DNA of 64,000 bases. Source: an uncultured Collinsella sp. (GTDB lineage Bacteria > Actinomycetota > Coriobacteriia > Coriobacteriales > Coriobacteriaceae). Position 1 is the stretch's first letter; each line of letters begins with the position of its first letter. The notes under the pieces were generated by a model. The model was not told the origin of the DNA, did not search any database, and worked only from the letters and a program-made list of their open reading frames with translations. The DNA is taken from the NCBI GenBank assembly GCA_959023295.1, contig CAUFBM010000004.1, positions 66,012 through 130,011 of the forward strand. The letters run 5' to 3'. Positions 40,718-49,083 of the stretch are shown here, in pieces. A program made the translations under genes and the position numbers.

Positions 40718-43494
40718 TACTCGGCGCTTTTGAGGGCGCCGACCATGTCGATCTTGTTGAGCGTTCGATTGGTAGCGAGGTTGACGATAAACGTAAAGCC
40801 AAAGGAAAGCACCACGGCGAGCACGTAGCTTAGCGGCTCGACCTCGACATCAAAGTACAGCGACGGCATCTGCAAAATGTACGTAAAACTCTCGGCCAGC
40901 AAGCCGCCCAGCGGCACGCCCAGCGCAGCGCCAATCGCCGTGAGGATCAACGTCTCCTTGTTGACGTAATGGTGCACCTCACCGCGACGGAAGCCCAACA
41001 CCTTAATGGTCGCCAGCTCGCGCTCGCGCTCGGAGATATTCGTGTTGGACAGCGTAAACACCACCACAAACGACAGGCACGCCGCCATGAAGGTCACGAG
41101 CACCACAACCGAATTGATGATCGTAAAGTTCGCCTCATAGTTTTCCCAATGCTCGGCCGTACTCGAAATCGTAAGCCAACCGTCGCTCTTAAGATTCTTG
41201 CTAAACGCAATCTGGTCGGCCGACGAACCCTTAAGCAGCACAAAAACGCCGTTAAGGCGTGCGCTTCGACCAAACGCGCGCTCATAGGTGCCCTGCGTCA
41301 TGTAAAGCGTGTTGCCCAGATAGTTAAGCGAAATGTCGCTGACTTTGACCTTGGCAACATTGAGCGACGAATTCTGGACGTGAGCCGTATCGCCCGGCTG
41401 AATCCCCAGCACCAGCTGTGAACTTTTGCTCAGATACACGTCTCCGTCACGCAAAGGCAGCGGTTCTTTGGACTCATCCTCCAGACGCACGTAATCGCCC
41501 AAGTCACTCGTGCGGTCATCGGGCACCACGATCAGCTGCACGGTCTCGCTCTTGCCGCCAAACGTAAAGGTGACGTTGTCGGTCATAATCGGCAGGGTCG
41601 AGGTCACGGTCACGTTGAAATCATTGGCCGCGCTGCGCTCATCCAATGCCGCGCACGTCTGCGAAAAATCGTCGGGATTGGCGACCGCCAGCAGGTCGTA
41701 GCGCGTGATATGCCCGTACTGTTTGGGCGAAAGCGCCACCGACGTGTCGCGAATGCCCATACCGCAGATCACGAGCGCCGTGCAGCCGGCGATACCGAAG
41801 ATGGTCATAAAAGCGCGCTTTTTGTAGCGGAACAGGTTACGTGCTGCCACCTTGTTTAAGAAGCCCATGCGGCGCCAGATAAATCCGATACGCTCGAGCA
41901 GAATGCGCGAGCCGGCGCGCGGGGCCTTGGGACGCATGAGCGAGGCTGGGGTCTCGGCCATCTCGTGGCGGCAGGCGATAATCGTGGCACCCACCACGCC
42001 CACGGCAAACAGCGCCACCGACACGAGCGACGACACGATGTCGTACGAGAGCAGCATCTGGGGCAGCGAGTACATGTCATCGAACACCGTAAACAGGAAC
42101 AGCGGCAGGCCCACAAATCCGATGATGTTGCCGAGCACGCCGCCGATCAGACATGCCCACAGCGCATAGTCCACGTATTTGGACAGGATGCGCTCGCGTG
42201 AATAGCCAAGCGCCTTGTACAGGCCAATAAGCGTGCGCTCCTCCTCGACCATGCGCGTGGCGGTGGTAAGACTGATGAGCACAGCGACGACAAAGAAGAT
42301 AAATGGGAAAACCGTGGCGATGGCCTCGATCGAAGAACTGTCGCTCTCGACGCTCGAGTAGCTTGCGATGTTACCGCGGTCCTGAATGTACCAGGTGCAT
42401 TCGCCCAGATCGGAAAGCTCGGCGCGGGCATCGGCAAAATGCTGGTCGGCGGCGGCGCGGCGCTGGTCCAACTCGGCCTGAGCCTGGACGCGCTCCTCGC
42501 TGCCCTCGGCCATACGGTTGATGTTATCCTGCTCGATCCCAAAGAGCATGGCGGCCTGACGCTCGGCCGTATCCAAGCTTGACGGCGTGTCAACCGTCAA
42601 CTCCTGGACGCGCGCCTTCTCACGCTCCTCGCGGATCTTCTCGATGTTGCCTTTGACCTCGTTGATCTTTGTCGTGTAGGCATCTGAATAGGAGTTAAGA
42701 CTCTTGGCTCCCTCGACGATCGCGTGGACTGCGGAGTAGGAAGAAGATGTCGCGGCATCCTCGCTCACATAGAACTTATAGTCCGCAGCCGAAGCAGCGC
42801 GAAAGGCGTTGACTGTCGAGTCGGAGCTCACGTCGGTAGGATCGAGAACCTCGGCCGTGATGGTGTAGTCCCCATCGGCAAACTGGTCCTTGGCGCTTTG
42901 GTTCGACGAGCTCGCATCGTTGGCGGCAAAGCTCACCGTATCGCCGATTTTCTTGCCCGAAGCCTTCAGGAACTTCGAAGTCACCGCGACCTCATCGGCG
43001 CTCTCGGGCAAATCGCCGTTCACGAGCACTGGCTGATCGATGTTCTCCTTGGAGAGACTTTGCACGACCACGCGCTCGCGCGTTGTGCCCACGGCGGTGT
43101 AGGCGGTCTCGGTGTAGATGCCCTCGGCCGTCTCGACGCCGTCGACCTCTTGGATAGCCGCAAGATCGTCGCGCGTAAGGCCATAGGTCGACTGCACGTT
43201 AATGTCATAGACATTCTGTTGGTCAAAGTAGGCGTCAACCGAATCGCACAGGTCCTCGCAGCCCGCCTTAAGACCGCACATCACGCTCACGCCAAGCGCG
43301 GTGATGACCACGATTGACAAGAAGCGCTTAAGACTGCCGCGGATTGTGCGGTAGATGCCGCGGCGAAAAACCGTCGGCACTATATCGTTTGAGCTTTGGG
43401 CAGTACGGTAGGTCGCGAACTCCCGGTCGCGGCCCGCGTGCTCCGTATCATGGTTTTGGCTGTTTTGGCGATCTTGGTCCATGGGCGCTACCAC
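40717..43494 (-). CDS. FtsX-like ABC transporter permease
   Basis: 925 aa. First span near residues 57-77 (FLSIVVITALGVSVMCGL), large outside domain with a helical, coiled-coil-prone region (NIEKIREEREKARVQELTVD to about 345), three spans around 395-520, a second outside domain and three C-terminal spans (FTLSNTNISERERELATIKV precedes the last pair). This double FtsX/MacB_PCD architecture suits export or extraction of peptides or lipids, not import. It begins inside the last codons of the ATPase gene (7-base overlap). Confidence 0.9.
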   Translation of the reverse strand: MVAPMDQDRQNSQNHDTEHAGRDREFATYRTAQSSNDIVPTVFRRGIYRTIRGSLKRFLSIVVITALGVSVMCGLKAGCEDLCDSVDAYFDQQNVYDINVQSTYGLTRDDLAAIQEVDGVETAEGIYTETAYTAVGTTRERVVVQSLSKENIDQPVLVNGDLPESADEVAVTSKFLKASGKKIGDTVSFAANDASSSNQSAKDQFADGDYTITAEVLDPTDVSSDSTVNAFRAASAADYKFYVSEDAATSSSYSAVHAIVEGAKSLNSYSDAYTTKINEVKGNIEKIREEREKARVQELTVDTPSSLDTAERQAAMLFGIEQDNINRMAEGSEERVQAQAELDQRRAAADQHFADARAELSDLGECTWYIQDRGNIASYSSVESDSSSIEAIATVFPFIFFVVAVLISLTTATRMVEEERTLIGLYKALGYSRERILSKYVDYALWACLIGGVLGNIIGFVGLPLFLFTVFDDMYSLPQMLLSYDIVSSLVSVALFAVGVVGATIIACRHEMAETPASLMRPKAPRAGSRILLERIGFIWRRMGFLNKVAARNLFRYKKRAFMTIFGIAGCTALVICGMGIRDTSVALSPKQYGHITRYDLLAVANPDDFSQTCAALDERSAANDFNVTVTSTLPIMTDNVTFTFGGKSETVQLIVVPDDRTSDLGDYVRLEDESKEPLPLRDGDVYLSKSSQLVLGIQPGDTAHVQNSSLNVAKVKVSDISLNYLGNTLYMTQGTYERAFGRSARLNGVFVLLKGSSADQIAFSKNLKSDGWLTISSTAEHWENYEANFTIINSVVVLVTFMAACLSFVVVFTLSNTNISERERELATIKVLGFRRGEVHHYVNKETLILTAIGAALGVPLGGLLAESFTYILQMPSLYFDVEVEPLSYVLAVVLSFGFTFIVNLATNRTLNKIDMVGALKSAE

Positions 43495-44189
43495 TCGATC
43501 GTCTCGATAGGCACGGGATTTTGCTGGACCGTCTCGCTCTCCACGCGGCCACTCTTAAAGCGGATCAGACGATCGGCCATGGGCGCCAGCGCGGAGTTGT
43601 GGGTGATGATAATGACCGTGATGCCTTGCTTGCGGCAGGTATCCTGCAGCAACTGCAAGATCTGCTTGCCGGTTTTGTAGTCGAGTGCACCCGTGGGCTC
43701 GTCGCACAGAAGCAGCTTGGGGTTCTTGGCCAGCGCGCGGGCGATGGACACGCGCTGCTGCTCGCCGCCCGAAAGCTGCGCGGGGAAGTTGGCGAGACGC
43801 TCACCCAGGCCAACCTGGCGAAGCGTCTGCTCGGCATCGAGCGAATCGGGGCAGATTTGCGCCGCGAGCTCGACGTTTTCGAGCGCCGTCAAGTTGGGGA
43901 CCAAATTGTAGAACTGGAAGACAAAGCCGACGTCGGCGCGGCGGTATTCCACGAGCTGCGCCTCGTTGGCAGAGCTCACGTCGCGCCCGTCCACCGTCAC
44001 GGTGCCGGAGGTCGCCGTATCCATGCCGCCCAGAATGTTGAGCGCCGTGGTCTTGCCGGCACCCGAAGCACCCAGAATGATGGCGAGCTCGCCGCGCTCG
44101 ACCGTAAAGCTCGCGCCGTCGAGCGCATGAATGCGGGCGTCGCCCTCGCCGTATGCTTTGATGACGTCTTTGAATTCGATATAGGCCAT
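43488..44189 (-). CDS. ABC transporter ATPase (LolD/MacB type)
   Basis: 233 aa. Walker A GASGAGKTT, FQFYNLVPNLTALEN after the Q-loop, signature LSGGEQQRVSIARALAK, Walker B LLLCDEPTGALDYKT, switch His in IITHNSALAPM. It pairs with the FtsX-like permease with which it overlaps. Start ATG at 44189, with GGGAAT upstream. Confidence 0.93.
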   Translation of the reverse strand: MAYIEFKDVIKAYGEGDARIHALDGASFTVERGELAIILGASGAGKTTALNILGGMDTATSGTVTVDGRDVSSANEAQLVEYRRADVGFVFQFYNLVPNLTALENVELAAQICPDSLDAEQTLRQVGLGERLANFPAQLSGGEQQRVSIARALAKNPKLLLCDEPTGALDYKTGKQILQLLQDTCRKQGITVIIITHNSALAPMADRLIRFKSGRVESETVQQNPVPIETIEW

Positions 44190-44238
44190 CGATTAATTCC
44201 CATCTGGTCGGATAACTCTTTAGTATTACCCATTTCCC

Positions 44239-44288
44239 ACCGACCAAAAAGGGACAGGTTTATTTTGGCAGGTTTTATATGGGGAAAC
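44239..44288. repeat. 50-nt dispersed repeat, copy 5 (inverted)
   Basis: Reverse complement of the element, with GGGACAGGTTTATTTTGGCA in the plus strand. Together with copy 4 it brackets the FtsX/ATPase pair as inverted repeats about 3.5 kb apart. Confidence 0.8.
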
Positions 44289-44390
44289 GGCAGCTATAGA
44301 TGAGGCTACGAGGAGGCAGGGAAATCATCGACGGGGTCAGGCCGACCGCCAAACACAACGCACGCATCTCTATCTGTCAGCCAAATCATT

Positions 44391-44404
44391 CGAACAGCTG
44401 TTCG
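44391..44404. promoter_or_regulatory. SOS box (LexA/DinR-type) at the GyrI-like gene
   Basis: CGAACAGCTGTTCG is a perfect palindrome matching the Gram-positive LexA box CGAAC-N4-GTTCG. It sits 57 bases before the GyrI-like start, with -10-like TATGAT sequences at 44409-44419, so a bound repressor would block the promoter. Confidence 0.7.
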
Positions 44405-44460
44405 TTTCTATGATATGATTCCGCTATCTAAGCAGGCCAATTCGCAGAAAGGCGGCCAAC

Positions 44461-45099
44461 ATGGCGTTCGACTTTAAGAAGGAATGCAAGGAGCTCTACA
44501 AACCTGCAAGCAAGCCGAGTATCGTAACTGTCCCGCCTATGAGCTACGTTGCCGTTCGCGGAAAGGGCGACCCAAATACCGAAGGTGGCGAGTATCAAAA
44601 CGCCCTGCCGCTGCTTTACGGCATCGCCTATACCGTCAAGATGTCGAAGAAAGGCTCAAGGAGTATCGAGGGCTATTTCGACTTTGTGGTACCGCCGCTC
44701 GAGGGTTTCTGGTGGCAAGACTCCCCGAGCGGCGACATCGACTATGTACGCAAGGACGATTTCAACTTTATCTCGTGCATCCGCCTGCCCGATTTCGTCA
44801 CCCAAGATGACTTTGACTGGGCAGTCGCGGAAGCCACGACCAAAAAGAAACTGGACTTTTCTGCCGTCGAGCTGCTTAAAGTTGACGAAGGTCTCTGCGT
44901 TCAATGCATGCACACCGGGCCCTACGACAACGAACCGGCGACCGTAAACGCTATGCATGAATTAATGACCGAGCAGGGCTATGTCCCCGACTTCTCAGAC
45001 TCCCGTTTACATCACGAAATCTATCTCTCCGATCCACGCAAATGTGCACCGGAGAAACTTAAGACTGTGGTTCGTCATCCTATCAAGCGCGCTGAATAG
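44461..45099 (+). CDS. GyrI-like small-molecule-binding protein
   Basis: 212 aa. Full-length GyrI-like (SOUL-superfamily) domain: PPMSYVAVRGKGDPNTEGGE at the start, the middle FDFVVPPLEGFWWQ, and VQCMHTGPYDNEPATVNAMH near the end. Members bind hydrophobic or amphipathic small molecules; E. coli GyrI/SbmC protects gyrase from toxins and is SOS-induced. A LexA-type palindrome directly upstream suggests the same damage control here. Start ATG follows AAAGGCGGCCAAC. Confidence 0.85.
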   Translation: MAFDFKKECKELYKPASKPSIVTVPPMSYVAVRGKGDPNTEGGEYQNALPLLYGIAYTVKMSKKGSRSIEGYFDFVVPPLEGFWWQDSPSGDIDYVRKDDFNFISCIRLPDFVTQDDFDWAVAEATTKKKLDFSAVELLKVDEGLCVQCMHTGPYDNEPATVNAMHELMTEQGYVPDFSDSRLHHEIYLSDPRKCAPEKLKTVVRHPIKRAE

Positions 45100-45171
45100 C
45101 GTTGGGCGCCGTTCCGCGCATCAGGTTTTAGGCCAGGCAATCAGCCGCTCCAAGGTCATCTGGCAGCTTCC

Positions 45172-45198
45172 TTGACGCAGGTCATCGTATCTTATAAT
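45172..45198 (+). promoter_or_regulatory. Promoter of the Abi_2 remnant leader
   Basis: TTGACG (45172-45177) and TATAAT (45193-45198) with a 15-base spacer, somewhat short but with near-consensus hexamers. Confidence 0.45.
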
Positions 45199-45204
45199 TT
45201 TATG

Positions 45205-45267
45205 TCTCTAAAGCTGGAAAGCCTCTCAACGATGCGCAACTCCAGCTCTTTTAATATCAAGAGGCTT
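45205..45267 (+). ncRNA. Pseudoknot-capable leader RNA in front of the Abi_2 remnant
   Basis: AGCTGGA (45212-45218) pairs with TCCAGCT (45241-45247), and AAGCCTCT (45219-45226) pairs with AGAGGCTT (45260-45267). The two helices interleave, so they form either a pseudoknot or two mutually exclusive hairpins. The second helix covers the ribosome site AAGAGG of the Abi_2 start. Abi_2 (AbiF/AbiD) genes are known to be preceded by a conserved structured RNA (the abiF motif); whether this is that RNA was not tested. Confidence 0.4.
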
Positions 45268-45269
45268 AA

Positions 45270-45410
45270 ATGAAATACCAGAAGTCGTGGATATCCATCA
45301 ACGAACAGATAGCACTATTGACAGAAAACAAGGGTCTTAAGTGCTCTGATCAAAGCGAACTCGAGCAAGCTTTGGTCGAAGTCGGCTATTACAGGCAAAG
45401 TACTCGAGCG
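45270..45410 (+). pseudogene. 5' remnant of an Abi_2 (AbiD/AbiF) abortive-infection gene
   Basis: The first 42 codons read MKYQKSWISINEQIALLTEN through GLKCSDQSELEQALVEVGYY, the standard Abi_2 N-terminus (fixed order: sIneQi.lL, GL.c.D, .YYR). Full Abi_2 proteins have about 300 residues; here the match stops at YYR (about 45395), and the frame then runs antisense through the methyltransferase gene that ends at 45411. The gene has therefore lost ~85% of its length. A leader with paired segments and an intact ribosome site remains. Composition is AT-richer than the neighbours, fitting an acquired defence gene now in decay. Confidence 0.75.
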
Positions 45411-45989
45411 TCACTCCTCGTACGCGCCCTCAAGCCGAAGCAGCCACTCCTTGCGGTCAAGCCCGCCGGCATATCCGTTGAGCGATCCGTCGGCCGCCAC
45501 CACGCGATGGCACGGCACGATAATCGAAACTGGATTACGCGCGACCGCAGCCCCCACCGCACGGGGGGACACAACGGGCGCTTCATTTCCCGGCACACAA
45601 TGTCGAGCCGCAATACGCTGGGAGATCTCACCATACGTAGCGACTTCGCCACGCGGGATAGAAAGCAGCTCAAACCAAACCTCGCGCTGAAACGCCGTGC
45701 CGATCATATGCAACGGCGGCGTAAACCGAGGTTCCTGCCCTGCAAAATAAGCATTCAGCCAAGCCCACGAACGCTCAAGCACCGAAGAGGCCACACCATG
45801 GGCCGGATTCGCCGACGACATACCGCCAATACCGGAAACCGCGTCGGCGCCTTCAACATGTTCGGAGTCTTCCCGTAGAAGCGTGGAGCCAAAATGCTCC
45901 TGCCCCTCAAACCAAAGTCCCGTCAGACCGCGGCCATCAGCGGCAAGCAGGATTTCGCCCAAAGGCGAAGCAAACGTCGTCGTGACCAC
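45411..45989 (-). CDS. ogt: Methylated-DNA-[protein]-cysteine S-methyltransferase
   Basis: 192 aa from GTG 45989 (AAAGGAGCCGCTG upstream). Suicide repair of O6-alkylguanine in DNA. Motifs: FQREVWFELLSIPRGEVATY (DNA-binding helix with the arginine finger region), IIVPCHRVVAADGSLNGYAG with the acceptor Cys in PCHR. A 12-residue insertion (HCVPGNEAPVVSPRAVGAAV) replaces the shorter asparagine-hinge loop of E. coli Ogt. Its stop abuts the truncated Abi_2 gene. The GyrI-like SOS gene is close by, a small damage-response neighbourhood. Confidence 0.92.
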   Translation of the reverse strand: MVTTTFASPLGEILLAADGRGLTGLWFEGQEHFGSTLLREDSEHVEGADAVSGIGGMSSANPAHGVASSVLERSWAWLNAYFAGQEPRFTPPLHMIGTAFQREVWFELLSIPRGEVATYGEISQRIAARHCVPGNEAPVVSPRAVGAAVARNPVSIIVPCHRVVAADGSLNGYAGGLDRKEWLLRLEGAYEE

Positions 45990-46249
45990 CAGCGGCTCCT
46001 TTCAAAACTCCGCACCATAATACCGCGAATTGTGCAGACAACCCCAATCGACCCCAAAGTCACCTCGGGCAGCAGGCGCGAAGCGCCGCAGCTGCCGGCC
46101 GCGCCCCACAGTCCCCCAAGGCGGCAGGCGCAAAGCGCCGGGGCCGCCGCCGGGACCAGGGCCCGTAACGGCCACGTGCTCCCACATCAGCCCAGCGGCC
46201 CCAACCAACAACGGCCCCATCGCAGGCCGCTCGCAGCAGCGTCACCGCA

Positions 46250-46381
46250 GGCGGGGGCCGGGCTTAGCTTTCAAAACACTCCGCAGACCAGTGTGGCGCC
46301 TTGTCCGCGGCTCCGAAGGAGCAGGACAAGGCGCCACACATGGTCGAGGACGTTCTGAAAGCTAAGCCCGGCCCCCGCCGG
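46250..46381. repeat. Long hairpin with conserved TCCGCA/GAGGAC internal loop, copy A
   Basis: Stem 1: 46250-46273 with 46356-46379, 24 pairs without mismatch. Then the left strand has ACTCCGCA, the right has GAGGAC, a short GACC/GGTC helix with an AT bulge on the right, stem 3 GTGTGGCGCCTTGTCC with its complement, and an apical CTCC/GGAG. It lies 11 bases after the asd stop. Bases 45990-46249 of this 402-base gap are GC-rich with short repeated pieces (GCGCCGGGGCC...) but no gene. Confidence 0.85.
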
Positions 46382-46391
46382 ACAGGTCACA

Positions 46392-47417
46392 CTACTCGCA
46401 GAGCAGCTTAGCGATCTGGACGGCGTTGGTTGCCGCGCCCTTACGGATTTGGTCGCCGCAGCACCAGAAGGTGATGCCGCGCGCAGCCTCGGGGTTCGAG
46501 ATGTCGCGGCGCACGCGACCGACCCAGATCAGGTCCTGGTCGGACGTATCCATCGGCATGGGGAAGCGATCGTGCGCATCCTCGGCGCTCATGTCGTCAA
46601 CCAGCTTCACGCCCGGAGCGGCAGCCAACGCAGCACGGGCCTCGTCAACCGTAATGTCACGCTCGAACTCGAGCGTAATGCTCTCGGAGTGCGAGCGCAG
46701 CACGGGCACGCGCACGCAGGTGCAGTTCACGCGCAGCTCGGGCAGGTGCATGATCTTACGGCCCTCGTTTTGCAGCTTCATCTCCTCGGAGGTAAAGCCC
46801 TCTTCCTTGACGCCGCCAATTTGCGGAATCAGGTTGCTCGCGAGCTGGGCGGCAAATGCGCGCGGCTCGGGAATCTCCTCGCCACGGCCCAGGGCGGCCA
46901 GCTGAGCCTCGAGCTCGGCCATGCCGGGAGCGCCGGCACCCGAAGCCGCCTGATACGTCGAGACGATCATGCGCTTCACGCCGGCGAGCCGATGCAGCGG
47001 CCACGTGGGAACCAGGCCGATAATGGTCGCGCAGTTGGGATTGGCGATAAGGCCGTGATGCCACTTGATGTCGTCGGCATTGATCTCGGGAACAACCAGC
47101 GGCACCTCGGGATCCATGCGGAAGGCATGGCTGTTGTCGACCACGACGGCGCCGCGCTTGACGGCCTCGGGCAGTAGCTCCTTCGCGATGTCGTCGCCGG
47201 CGGCTCCAAGTACGATGTCGCAGCCCTCAAAGGCCTCGGGGCAAGCCTCTTCGATCACAATCTGCTCGCCGCGGAACTCGACGGTCTTGCCCGCAGAACG
47301 AGCGCTCGCCAGCAGCTTGAGTTTGCCAACCGGGAACTCCTGCTCGTTGAGGCACTCGAGCATCTGGGTGCCCACGGCTCCCGTCGCGCCCAAAATAGCA
47401 ACCGTGTACTGTTTCAT
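46392..47417 (-). CDS. asd: Aspartate-semialdehyde dehydrogenase
   Basis: 341 aa from ATG 47417 (AAAGGGGGAAGC upstream). Reduces aspartyl phosphate to the semialdehyde with NADPH, the second step to lysine, threonine and methionine. Seen: ILGATGAVGTQMLECL (NADP fold), LIANPNCATIIGLVP with catalytic Cys, and QAASGAGAPGMAELEAQ, LRVNCTCVRVPVLRSHSESI with the substrate Arg/His. It lies downstream of the aspartate kinase gene on the same strand with hairpins in the 173-base gap. Confidence 0.95.
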   Translation of the reverse strand: MKQYTVAILGATGAVGTQMLECLNEQEFPVGKLKLLASARSAGKTVEFRGEQIVIEEACPEAFEGCDIVLGAAGDDIAKELLPEAVKRGAVVVDNSHAFRMDPEVPLVVPEINADDIKWHHGLIANPNCATIIGLVPTWPLHRLAGVKRMIVSTYQAASGAGAPGMAELEAQLAALGRGEEIPEPRAFAAQLASNLIPQIGGVKEEGFTSEEMKLQNEGRKIMHLPELRVNCTCVRVPVLRSHSESITLEFERDITVDEARAALAAAPGVKLVDDMSAEDAHDRFPMPMDTSDQDLIWVGRVRRDISNPEAARGITFWCCGDQIRKGAATNAVQIAKLLCE

Positions 47418-47491
47418 GCTTCCCCCTTTAAAGGTTGTGGCTTTTGCCCGCACGCCGAGCAGGCCGATTATTGTTGCCAGTGTATACAAGA

Positions 47492-47581
47492 ACGGGGCGG
47501 GCACGAAACCCGCCCCGTCGAAACGAAACCGAAACGAAACGCCCCGCCGTAGATTTTTGAGACATGACCCAAAAATCTACC
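47492..47581. terminator. Two hairpins between lysC and asd
   Basis: ACGGGGCGGG (47492-47501) pairs with CCCGCCCCGT (47509-47518), and GTAGATTTTT pairs with AAAAATCTAC (about 47552-47581). On the minus strand both follow the lysC stop at 47591, so asd expression may depend on read-through or its own promoter. Confidence 0.65.
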
Positions 47582-47590
47582 GAGCAGTCG

Positions 47591-48979
47591 CTACTTTTTG
47601 AGCGCGGCCAAGGTGGGATCGGCCGGCGCGGGAGCCTCCAGGTCAGAGACCTTCACAATGCCGTTCTCGTCGGAGAAGGCACGGTAAATGGTCCGAATCG
47701 CCAGGTCGAAGTCTTTCTCCTCGACACCGATAATGATGTTGATCTCGTCGCAGCTCTGCGAAATCATGCGCACGCTCACGCCGGCCTGGCCAAGCATGCC
47801 AAACAGGTGGCCCGAGATACCCGCGCGGCCTCGCAGGTTACGGCCGACGGTCGCGATGAGCGCCAAGCCCTCGACAACCTCGATCTCGAGCGGCTCGACC
47901 TCCTGCTGGATGTCGCCCACAAGCGAGTACAGCGAATCGTGTACATCCTTCTCCTGCACCACGGCGCCAAAGCGGTCGACACCGGTGGGCATGTGCTCAA
48001 CGGAAACGTCATAGCGCTCGAAGACCGAAAGCGCGCGGCGCATAAAGCCGACGCGCGGCTTGGTGCGGTCGCGGGCCACGTTGATGGCGACAAAACCGCG
48101 CTTGCCGGTCACGCCGGTAATGATGGGCTCTGCTTCGCCCTCGTCAGCCGTCTCGCTAATGATGGTGCCGGGGTCCTGCGGCGCATTTGTGTTCTTGATG
48201 ACCAGCGGAATACCCGCCTCACGCACAGGGAACACGGCCTCCTCGTGCAGGACGCTTGCGCCCATGTACGAAAGCTCGCGCAGCTCCTCGTAGGTAACGC
48301 GCGCAATGGGCTGAGCCTCGGGCACAATGCGAGGATCGGCAGAATAGAAACCCGAGACGTCGGTCCAGTTCTCGTACAGGTCGGCGCCCAGGCACTTGGC
48401 CAGGATCGAGCCCGAGATATCGCCGCCGCCACGGTCGAGCAGCTTGATCTGGCCCTCACGCGTCGCGCCGTAGAAACCGGGCATAACAAAGCCGCCCTGC
48501 TGACCGTACTCCTGCACCAGCTCGGAGGTGCGGTTCATGCTGAGCGTACCGTCGTGATGAAACGCCACAACCGTCGCGGCATCCAGGAACGGCAGGCCCA
48601 GGTACTCGGCCATCAGGCGAGCGGTGAAATACTCGCCGCGGCTCACAAGCTCCTCGGTGGAGTAGCCGCCCGAGCGGGCGCGCTCGGCAAAGGCTGCGAA
48701 CTCCTCGCGGATGGGATAGGTGAGCTCCAGCTCGTCAGCGATATCAAAATAGCGCTGGCCAATGTCCTCGAGCAGCTCCTCACACGACACGTGATATTTA
48801 ACGTGCGCGTTAACCAAGTAGAGCAGGTCGGTCACCTTGGTGTCGCCCTTAAAGCGGCGACCGCAGGCGGAAACCACCACAAAACGGCGAGCCGGGTCGG
48901 CATCGACGATGGCCTTGATCTTCTTGAAGTGTTCGGCGTCGGCGACCGACGAGCCGCCAAACTTGGCAATCTTAATCAT
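47591..48979 (-). CDS. lysC: Aspartate kinase
   Basis: 462 aa. Phosphorylates aspartate at the head of the lysine/threonine/methionine pathway. KFGGSSVADAEHFKKI is the amino-acid kinase N-terminus, FVVVSACGRRFKGDTKVTDL the ATP site, DRGGGDISGSILAKCLGAD and DVSGFYSADPRIVPEAQPIA the aspartate site. Two ACT domains follow (FVAINVARDRTKPRVGFMRR from about 300; IATVGRNLRGRAGISGHLFG from about 385), the usual lysine/threonine feedback site. Divergent from thrC, whose product shares the pathway; the 104-base gap must hold both promoters. Confidence 0.95.
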   Translation of the reverse strand: MIKIAKFGGSSVADAEHFKKIKAIVDADPARRFVVVSACGRRFKGDTKVTDLLYLVNAHVKYHVSCEELLEDIGQRYFDIADELELTYPIREEFAAFAERARSGGYSTEELVSRGEYFTARLMAEYLGLPFLDAATVVAFHHDGTLSMNRTSELVQEYGQQGGFVMPGFYGATREGQIKLLDRGGGDISGSILAKCLGADLYENWTDVSGFYSADPRIVPEAQPIARVTYEELRELSYMGASVLHEEAVFPVREAGIPLVIKNTNAPQDPGTIISETADEGEAEPIITGVTGKRGFVAINVARDRTKPRVGFMRRALSVFERYDVSVEHMPTGVDRFGAVVQEKDVHDSLYSLVGDIQQEVEPLEIEVVEGLALIATVGRNLRGRAGISGHLFGMLGQAGVSVRMISQSCDEINIIIGVEEKDFDLAIRTIYRAFSDENGIVKVSDLEAPAPADPTLAALKK

Positions 48980-49083
48980 GGGCTGGAGGTTACCTTTCTA
49001 AAAAGCCTCTGCGAACCTATTTTGCACGCTCTGATACCATGGTTTCACCGATTGGGACCAAGGCATCCGAGGAGCAGTGTTAT

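Noticed and set aside
45270..45878. Reading the Abi_2 remnant as a 202-aa intact protein
   Set aside because: Homology stops after residue 42; the remaining 160 residues are the antisense translation of ogt.
49039..49083. An upstream start for thrC at 49039
   Set aside because: No ribosome site there, and the extra 15 residues do not look like the ThrC N-terminus; GAGGAG lies ahead of ATG 49084.
48980..49083. A lysine riboswitch or T-box ahead of lysC/thrC
   Set aside because: The whole divergent gap is only about 100 bases, too short for either, and no conserved box is visible.
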